Shown piece by piece: positions 46,863 to 56,400 of a DNA stretch of 64,000 nt. Positions within the stretch are counted from its first letter, which is position 1. Every line of letters begins with the position of its first letter. The position numbers were made by a program, and so were the translations under genes. The DNA lies in assembly GCA_016169945.1 (NCBI GenBank), contig JADLSH010000369.1, positions 1,736,001-1,800,000 on the forward strand. The letters are read 5' to 3'. The notes under the pieces were generated by a model, which was not told the DNA's origin, did no database searches, and was given only the letters and a program-made list of their open reading frames with translations. This DNA comes from Trachythela sp. YZ-2020 (taxonomy: Eukaryota > Cnidaria > Anthozoa > Malacalcyonacea > Clavulariidae).

Positions 46863-47195
46863 GGAAAAATAGTAAAGTATCTTTTCATCACATTTCAAAT
46901 GCCATCATTTCGAGCATTGGATTAAAGAAATTCGGATAACGGATACCACTACTGGTACCTTAAATAGTATTCTTAAGGAAGGAAGCTGTTATTAAAATAG
47001 AAGAATATAGTGTTATTCGCTTGTGGAAAACCGGCTAAAAACGTGACATTTTCATCAGTTTCGGAATGGCAAATTTCCCATGTGGAATTCGCACATTTGA
47101 AAACGTTTTTAAATTTGAAGATAACAGAACACCGAGCACGAGTAAAATAATTTGTGTAAATATAGATTTGAGATATATTCAAGTAAAAAGTTAAT

Positions 47196-47201
47196 TTATT
47201 G
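47196..47201 (-). terminator. Candidate poly(A) signal of the SR-cyclophilin
   Basis: AATAAA on the minus strand about 245 bp past the stop codon. It lies between the convergent stop codons of OS-9 (46862) and the cyclophilin (47445). Confidence 0.4.
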
Positions 47202-47444
47202 AACGGCACAAACATAACATGAAGTTTCAATTCTATTTTTCAGTTTTAACATCCTGCCAGGTAAAGGTGTGTTAAATAGCGATGTGTTAAAAATCCTTAT
47301 CTAACTTATCTAACTATATCTGGCGTTTTCAAGATACTCGCGAGTGACTCACATGTACTTGGTTCTTGGAAGCTGACTGAATGTTGTTTGAGGACTGACT
47401 GGACTGTATGATAGATACTAATTATGGTTACTATACAATATCCG

Positions 47445-50400
47445 TTAAGATGATAAAGCGACCAGTGTTTTAAGCGACCAGTGTCTTTTTTCCTTACTAT
47501 GACTTCTCTTGTCCCGTTCTCTGTTCATTCGTCTTTTCCTTGAATCACTATCACTACTTTTGCTACTGGATTTCGACCTTCCTCTGTGAGCGTCTGTCTT
47601 GCTTGGAACATGTTTACGTTTGATGTTTTTATCTGAATCTTCCGATGAACTCGATCTTCTCTTTCTATGCTTTCTTCCATTGTCTCTTTTATCCACGTTA
47701 TGATCAGGACTTTTTTTGTGTCTACGTAGAGGATCATTATTTTTCTCTTGTTCAAAGTTTCTCGATCGATGTGGTGATCGATGTGGTGATCGATGTGGTG
47801 ATGATTGATGATCCCATTGATTGGTTTCTGGTAATTCTGAAGATTTTTTCCTGTTTTCCGAGGAGTTCTCCCAATGACGTGTCACACCAGAAGATTCTTT
47901 AAGTTTCTCAGCTTGATCATCCCACTTAATAGGGACAGTAACGTCAATTTCATCATCAGACTTTCTCGGTGGTGATCTGTCCACATGGCTTCGAGTTCTT
48001 TCCTCCGATCTTTTATCCTTACGCCGGTCTGACGGAGTTTTGCTTCTTGAACGACTACGAGATCTCAGGTCACGCCTATCATTACTTCGCCTCCGTTTCC
48101 TGTATTCTGGGCTTCTTGATCTTTTGTATGACCTGCGCGGTGAACGACGTCTGTTTGATGTAGGAATTTGATTGGTGTATGAAGTTCTACGGTCACTTGG
48201 CGATGGAGACCTCGGTGGAGTACGATACATCTATTGAATGTAGATATTCTTTTAGAAATTTTATAGAAACATTAAACATGGTTGCTCTATACAAGATATC
48301 GCCAGGAAAGTGCCGCCTCAAACAGGAACTTCCCCTTGGAACTTCCCATAGTGACGACTGGAGGTGGACCCGCCCCTCCACTACTTGTCTCCGAAGTGTA
48401 ATTTCGTACAAATATCAGGGTATAGTTTGGGGTTGATATGCTATGGAGTGTGTCTAAATGTTTAAATGTTATAACAAATCAAGGGTAGAAATAATAGCAC
48501 AGGAAACATTCTCAACTACGTATGTGATATTTTTATCATGAAACTTCATTATTCTACGTTATAATCATCTTTTTTGACATCCTGAGCTTTGTAACAATAT
48601 AAAGATCGGGAAAATCAGGGTACGAGTAAATGCAAAACGAGTAAATAGAAAGAATGGTGTGCTGGCTCGCTACGCTCAAAAACAATTATTAAAATAGGTT
48701 AAAGTACAGTAAGTAGCCCTTGGTTCAAAACAAGAAAATATATTTATAATTCTCACCATTCTGCCACGTCCTTTCAAAATATGACCTGATCTTGAAACCT
48801 GAAAAAATAGTTTCCAATGACTAAATTAGGTTTACGACCAAGTAATTTGACAAAGGTTGAGTTCGAAATCAAAAGCAATGTGAATATAGTATTATAGCTT
48901 ACACGTTCAGCTTTCCTTTGATCAACTTGTTCTGTTTTTCCTTGGTCGTCTGGAGCTTTGTAGCCGGGGGGTGAAGAGCGTCTGTGTAAAATAGAATGCC
49001 ATCTCCTTAGTGATTCACTACCGAGCGAAATCCAGGGCATACCCTCCCTACACAACGGTAAACGTTACGCCCAAAATAAAAGGCCTATTTGAAGTCTTTC
49101 TCAGAGTTTTACGCACCCAGGAAATGGTTCATCTCTTTGACTTAGTAACTATGACCTAGTCTTGGCAGATTGCATGTAAAATTTTAAAATATTTTACATT
49201 GTAATTTAGGCTTTTCGTGTATTGCATGAAATAGTAGCAGCACTAAAGTCGCGTGTTGTTTGATGGGAGAGTGTCAATTCCAACTTCTCGGTTAAAACTA
49301 AGCTTGAGTTATCTTAATTGTATTAGTTGTCTCAAGTTGTGAAGTAAAAATACAGTAAAATGCTTGAAACTTGTGTATTTTGTGGCGCAACCGTGATTAG
49401 GTTGATTGTAGAAAAAGATCATGTTTTGGATAAGAGGCAAGATAAATCTCAACAACTCTCGTGACAATATTTTAACCTACATCTTGCGTACCTGGCTTTT
49501 TCTCGTTTTTCTCTGACTGGTGATGGAGTGCGACTTCGTCTCATTAAGAATTTATTACTTGGAACTTTTGGAATTGTTTCATCTTCATGATGCCCTTCTG
49601 GCTCATTCTTATCTTCCTTAATTTCTTCATTTTTATCTCTTTAAAAAACAAAATCGAAGGAGAAAATTTATACAGTTTTTGCTACAAAGAGTACCTGAAT
49701 ATGTAATTGTCAACACACAGAACGACGGTTTTGAGATTAATTTACATGGCTAGGTCAATGAAGTTGGCACGAGTTGTCAAAAGAAATGTGTAATTATACG
49801 TTAGCTTCAAAGTTTTAATCACTGACACTGGTATTGATCATGACAATATCATCAACTCGGTGGCAATGACAGGGGATTGTGAGGGATAAGTGCCAAATTC
49901 CGCAGTTTACCAGAGATTTGCCTGCGGAGGAAGCTATCATCACCTTTCAAAGCTTGAAGCGTGTTAAGCTTGAAGCGTGTTAAGCTTGACGAGCGGCTTG
50001 TTATTCTTGGTAAATAGAATTCGTTTACGTGCCAGTCAATAGGCAGTGACGACTGACTTGTTGACAAATCTAAAATTCTCTATTAAAGTAATGGAAGTAG
50101 CGCCAACTTTCATATTGTTCCTAAAAACATGTCATTCATTTATGTCTATACAGGATGCGTAATTTCTACCCCTTTTCTTTTAACTTCTTTTTCTTCTTTG
50201 CCTTTAGCTTTGCTTTCTTTCGTTCCTTTCTTTTCTTTCGTTTCTCATGTTTTCTCTTTTTCTTATCATCCTCATTCTCAGACGATGATTCAGAATCTGA
50301 ACTGCTGGACTCAGAGCTCGCCGATTCCTTCACAGCTTTCCGTTTCTTTGCTGTAAAAAAATGAATAGATTTATATCATTCACCAGGGCTCGAAGTTCAG

Positions 50401-53400
50401 GGGCCGGTTGTTCGAAGGGTTATTTAGCTGAAACGTTGATTAGCTCAACCAAGGTTACTACATAAACTTAGTAACAGCGTGCATGGTTGTGCATGGTAGA
50501 TTTACTATCTATTTTTACAAGATTATCTGCATTAATTGAACTTTCATTTTTAAAGGTGTTGAAACATGCAGGAATGCAGAAGCACAAAAACCCAAACAGT
50601 TGGTTATCCCAATTTAGCGCTAATCATAGCAAACATAATCGATATCTTCTCAAATAAGATTACTGTACCTGGAAAACCTTTTTACTTTTCAATAATCTGA
50701 TTCTGTGCATAATAAACACGTTGCTTATAGTCTGATGCACGCCGAATTATAAAGGTTTCTTAATTTGTACTTGCACTGTATTTTCATCTATCACTGAAGA
50801 ACTTTCTATAGGCATAAATAGAATATTACCTTTTAGACGGCTCTTGGGTATTAATTCTCCACAATTAGCAACTCTTACATCACTGATAGGTTTACTTTTT
50901 GAGTCCACTCTTTGACTTTCTAATTCTCTTACAATATCTTGACCTTGAAGGACGTGACCAAACACAACATGGATTCTAACGGAGCAAGAAGATTATCAAT
51001 TATAAAATGCTCAAACTTTTCCCACTATACACGAAAACAAGCAGAAACAGTGTAGACTACTGAACACAATTAGCCAAAAGCTGTACACAGAGATAATAAC
51101 ATATGTTGCCACACAGTTCAATGTGCGGTAAAACCACGCGGAGACTAAAACTAGATCCGCCATTAGCCTCGCGTATAATTTCGGTTTCTCTATAGTTTTC
51201 AGACTGTCATTGTGTATGCACTCTTCATGTTTTTATACTTACTTATCCAAATGAGGACACGGAACTGTTGTTCTTTGATAAAAACATATACGGAAAAGAA
51301 AAATAGGCAATGTTAGGTACAAATTACAATAAAAGTAAAATACAAGTAATAGTACAACTTAATTCAGAAAATTTTAACACTCAGCATTGTTGATACTAAC
51401 TTTAATTTTTGTTAACTTTGCTAACGTCTGTAAGGACAATATACGTTTTACATCATCCTTTCACCAACTATATATACTCGTATTATATAGAACTGCATTG
51501 ATTTAAAAGGTAGACATGTACGCCTTAATTTTGACTCGCTATCATTCGGTACTTACATAAAAAACTGTGATCCATTGGTGTTAGGACCTCGGTTAGCCAT
51601 TGATAAAATGAAAGGTTGTTCATGCCTCAATTCCAGGTTTTCATCTATTATTGGAATGGAAGTAGAATATATTTGTGATCTCTTCACCAAGGCCGTGCGT
51701 TATAGCATAATGTAGAACAGCAAGTAATGAATTGATATTACTTTTAGGTACCTTTAAATGTTCTTCCATAAATGGATTCACCACCTGTACCATTTCCTAT
51801 CAATGAAAATCAATATTTATAGTTTCACAGTTGTATATGTAATAGATACAACATCGTACTTGTAAAATGAATAGTTTGCACGTCTTCTTCGTATTCTTGA
51901 TTTACATTTCCGTATTGGTCTAGTGGCAGTGTTGGGGGGAGTACGCCGAAAAAACCTGCGGGGTTTAGTAAAGTCAAACTGGAAGCACTCTTCTCACTAA
52001 CCCTGCTCGTACCAGGCGTCAATTAAATTAATACAAGTACATATATAGATGAGGCGAAATTATCTTCAGACAACTGCATATTGCAAGAATGGAACATGCA
52101 CTACCCACTGTGCCACCAAGGGTATCTTCTTACCTAAATAACCTCTCCTAATTGGTTAAGAAATGAAATTATTCATGAATTTTACAAGTTCCATGACAAC
52201 CTGAAATGCGATCACTGGTACATTGGTCAAACTGATCTCAGTATAGATACCTGCAGTGAAATCTCCTCCTTGGATCATGAAATCCTTAATAATTCTGTGA
52301 AATGGAGCGCCTTTAAAATGTAGCTGCTTGCCTGACAGTTTACTCACGCCTTTCTCTCCTTTCACGAAAAATTAGAATAAAGTAAGAAACGAAAATATAT
52401 TAACTGCAGAAAAAATAGACCAAATATTTTACATGTACACATTTGAATGCATCATTACTTATCAACATAGACAACAAGCTGATCAGCAATCGAATGGAAA
52501 CTTAAGCATGAAGACTGAGGTGAATATCTGATCTCGCCCATTTTCCAGTCCTCGTATCTCGGCGCCTCTGTCTCGGTGCCAGCGCTCGCCAAAATCATTA
52601 AACGAACTGGCAGTTGCTTCGTGCGAGGATTGGGAGATGGGCTTTTCTCCTTTGACTTAAGCTTTCAATCTGCTTATATACAATTTATGACAGCGAGTAA
52701 TACCTGTGCATAATGCTCGGAAATTTTCGCACGTTTCTGGACAAATATCTGCAAATAACTCCATGATAATCCGTCCAGCTAACAAAGAGAGAAAACATAC
52801 AATTATATCAAAAGGGGTGCAGAAAGTTGGACTTTTTGAAAATTACGAGTCATGTTCATACTTTAAATTAGTAATAATCATGTAATATCATGCAGGTAAG
52901 ATGTCCAGTCTTTTTCTTTCTGTTCGGCTTCTGTTTAGTATCCCTCGAACCCACGCGTATTAAGGCTCTTTTCCACTCATCGCAAAACCAACTCGCAACG
53001 AGGCTGCGAGTTTTTGCATGTAATTAAAATAAACTGTCGAGCATTGTGATTGGATGAAAGTACTCGCAGCGAGCTTGCGAGTTGGTTTTTGCGACGAGTG
53101 GAAAAGAGCCTTAACATTCTGTGTTACGCAAACGCTGGGCTGGTAATTTGTAGAAAAACATGTAGCTGTGACTGGATGATTTAAAATGCGTATTAAAGTA
53201 TTCAAATGTTCAGTCATGCATTCGTGTTTTTATTGTTGTGATATGTAATCACGAATGCATGACTGAACATTTGCATACTTTAATACGCATATTTTAAACC
53301 ATCCAGTCACAGCTACATGTTTTCTTTAACTGTGATTTTTGCCCGATTTTTGGCCGAATTTCGCGATTCGTGTATAGAGACGACCAGTAGGGTCACTCGG

Positions 53401-56400
53401 CGATGCAACATGTAGCCCATGAGTATACAAGACCTTGTGTTCTTACCCAACCATTAATTCAAAGCAATTAGAGCTGTCAAATTACTACAATACGTTAATT
53501 TGAATTTGAAAGGGTTCAGTTTTTTTTTAGACACACTGTATACTGTGGCAAAACGGTCATTAGTCATTACGAAAATTCAGATTAGACACAATTCAAAAGT
53601 CGATATTCCATATATTAGTCAATAGTAACCTCGTCCGCAGGCGACGTAACTCTGTGGCAAACGGCGGAATTAAGCAATATGCAACTAGCATGACAACTAG
53701 GCAAATTTCTTCAAACAAAAATATTCCGATGTGTAATTCCGTTCGTTTTGATATTTTAAATGATAAACACGCGAACACAGGAAAACACACTGAAACTGGT
53801 TGCATAATTGCATAAATATTATAACCCTTTTCATGGCTTGTTCACGTGCGCTGGTCGTGCTAACTTAAATGACGTCACAAAAGTTTGTTGTTTCGAATGA
53901 CTGCTTTGGAATGACTGTAAATGCACATACATTTTAAGCTGCTCAATATAGAAAGATGTCTGTGGAAGCAGTAGATCAAGACAAGCTCCCTGCTTTGATA
54001 ATTTTTGACAAGGACGGTACATTGATTGACTTTCAATCAACATGGACGCCATGGATTACTGCCTTGGCACAAAGTCTCGAGGCTGACTGTAATTTTGATG
54101 TTTCAAGCCGGCTTTACGATATAATGGGCTACTGTAATAAAACTGAAACGCTCAGTGATTCAAGTTTACTGGCGTATGCTAGCATGGATATAATTAAAAA
54201 TAAAATAAAAAGCATGTTACTGAAGAACGGAGTTGAGGATGATGCTGTTGACAGTTTACTTCGCAAATGTTGGACAGAATGTCACGTGAACAACACGAGC
54301 CAGCCTCTGCCGACAACAGATCTTCCTACTTTGTTCGGAAATCTTCGGAAAGCCGGGGTCAAAATCGCCGTATGCACCTCAGATAGCCTAACAAGTACGG
54401 AGTCTGCACTTCGTAAACTTCACGTTAGAGAGTTAGTTGATGCTGTAGTTTGTTCAGATGATGAAAATATGGAACCCAAGCCATCTCCTCATGGCGTTGT
54501 AAAAATTTGTACTGACCTTGGGGTTGACCTTTGTGATACGATAGTTGTTGGAGATACAACCACAGATATGCTGATGGCAAAATCAGCTAGTGTTGGCCTT
54601 AGAGTTGGAGTTCTCACTGGAATTGGGACTAAAAATGAACTAGCTACTTGTGCAGATGTTATTCTTGATAATGTTGAACGAATATGGACTTTATTTACGT
54701 AATTAAATAAACTAATGACTAATTAGAAAGTAGTCATGTAATTTTAGCATTCTAATTAGCCCAGTTCAAAAATCAAGTGAAAAAATCAAAAATGATGAGA
54801 GAGCTGTGGGCTTTTATTGTTATTGTTGAACATGGTAAAAAGATTGGCCTTACAAAATTTTTATTGCTTTTAGCCCTGTAAAATCTCATTCTTGTTGAGC
54901 ACAAAATAGCTGAGAAACAAACAAACGTTTTTGAAAAAGTTATATTTGGTAGGCAGCTTTTTCAGTATTAGAGATAGACTTGTCATTGTTTTAACAGTCT
55001 ACCCATAGAATGCACAATCATGATTTTTGTAGTTCATTACCCAGGGGTGGCACCAGAGATGGATGGGGGGGGGAGGGGGAGTCTGGCACTCTAACTGTCC
55101 ATTGGGGGAAAATTCACATTTCGTGATTTCATTGGGAAAGAAACTATGTTTGGTAACCGAGCATGACAAGTTTAGTACCCTCAAAATGCAGGAAATACCG
55201 TTTCAGAGACTCAAAGGAGCATGCCCCCAGACCTTCACAGGAAGAACTTGGCCCACCCTGTCAGGGACCTTAGCCCCCTCATCAAGGAATTGAGCTCTTT
55301 GCATGGGTGGCAAGTTCACACACAAACTAACTGTGATGCTTGCAGCTTTACCATGGGCAAATCTGGGTTCATCTACCAGAGGGCTGGGTGCAGACCTTCC
55401 ATTAACCACTGGTTGATGCTATATTCTTTCTGGAAGAGCTGCACATGACAGGCAAATGTGCACCCCATGTTGACAATACTGATTAGTTGTTGATTACACA
55501 GGGTGTGGTTTCCAAATTAACTTGAGGCTCATAATAAACAAACTCAACAACTAAGGCCTAAGAGTAGTTTTTGGTGAAGGATGAAAACTAGAAGACCTGG
55601 AAAAAAAACATCGAAGCACAGGAGAGAACCAACCAAATTGTACTTACACAAGTTTTCAAGTACAGGGAAGTTCATGCCCACTACCCTTGATCTACAGTAG
55701 CAGGCTTAACTCAGCGATAAGGGACAGCGCAGTAAGGGACAGCGCAGTAAGGGACAGCTCGCTAACTGCATCTGCCACCTATGCTTCAAATGTTCATCTT
55801 TAGGACTACAGTATTTGACTTGAAATAGAAGTAAAATAGAGCTAATTGGATTGACATAAGTGCTTGCTGAAGTGTGTTGAAGTAATTAACAAAGTATGCC
55901 AAAGTAATTGCTGAAGAAATTTAAAGAGATTTTATTAGGCCGACAGAAGTAAGGTATCAGCTTACTGTAAACCTGAAAAAGTATTTACGTGTGGAAATTT
56001 TTCATTATTCATTAGTTTCTTCAGTGAATTATTGCAAAATTTTAATATCTTTGGCCACTTATCTTCGATGCTGGTAGCTTGCTTGTTATGGTAAGCTGAT
56101 ACCTTACTTCCATTGGCCTTATGTTCCTCTGCAACAATTGTTGAGGCAAATTGGCAAAAGTCATCGGCAAGTATTTTGGCAAGGCAAAAATAGTTAAATT
56201 ACCACGACTGTACCAGATACATAGAGATGTGATCCAAGGCATAACATTGCTTAGTTTCAAGGCATTAGTGAAATCACAATGATTGAAATGAAGTGACTGC
56301 TGTCAGCAATTATTTCACTTATATGGTGGAAAACCAGATTAGGCCGATGGAAGTAAGGTATCAGCTTACCGTAAACCTGAAAAATTTATTTATGTGCGGA

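Noticed and set aside
48179..48436. ORFs on both strands around the cyclophilin last exon boundary
   Set aside because: Intron and antisense read-through; the real exon starts at 48230 after an ATAG acceptor.
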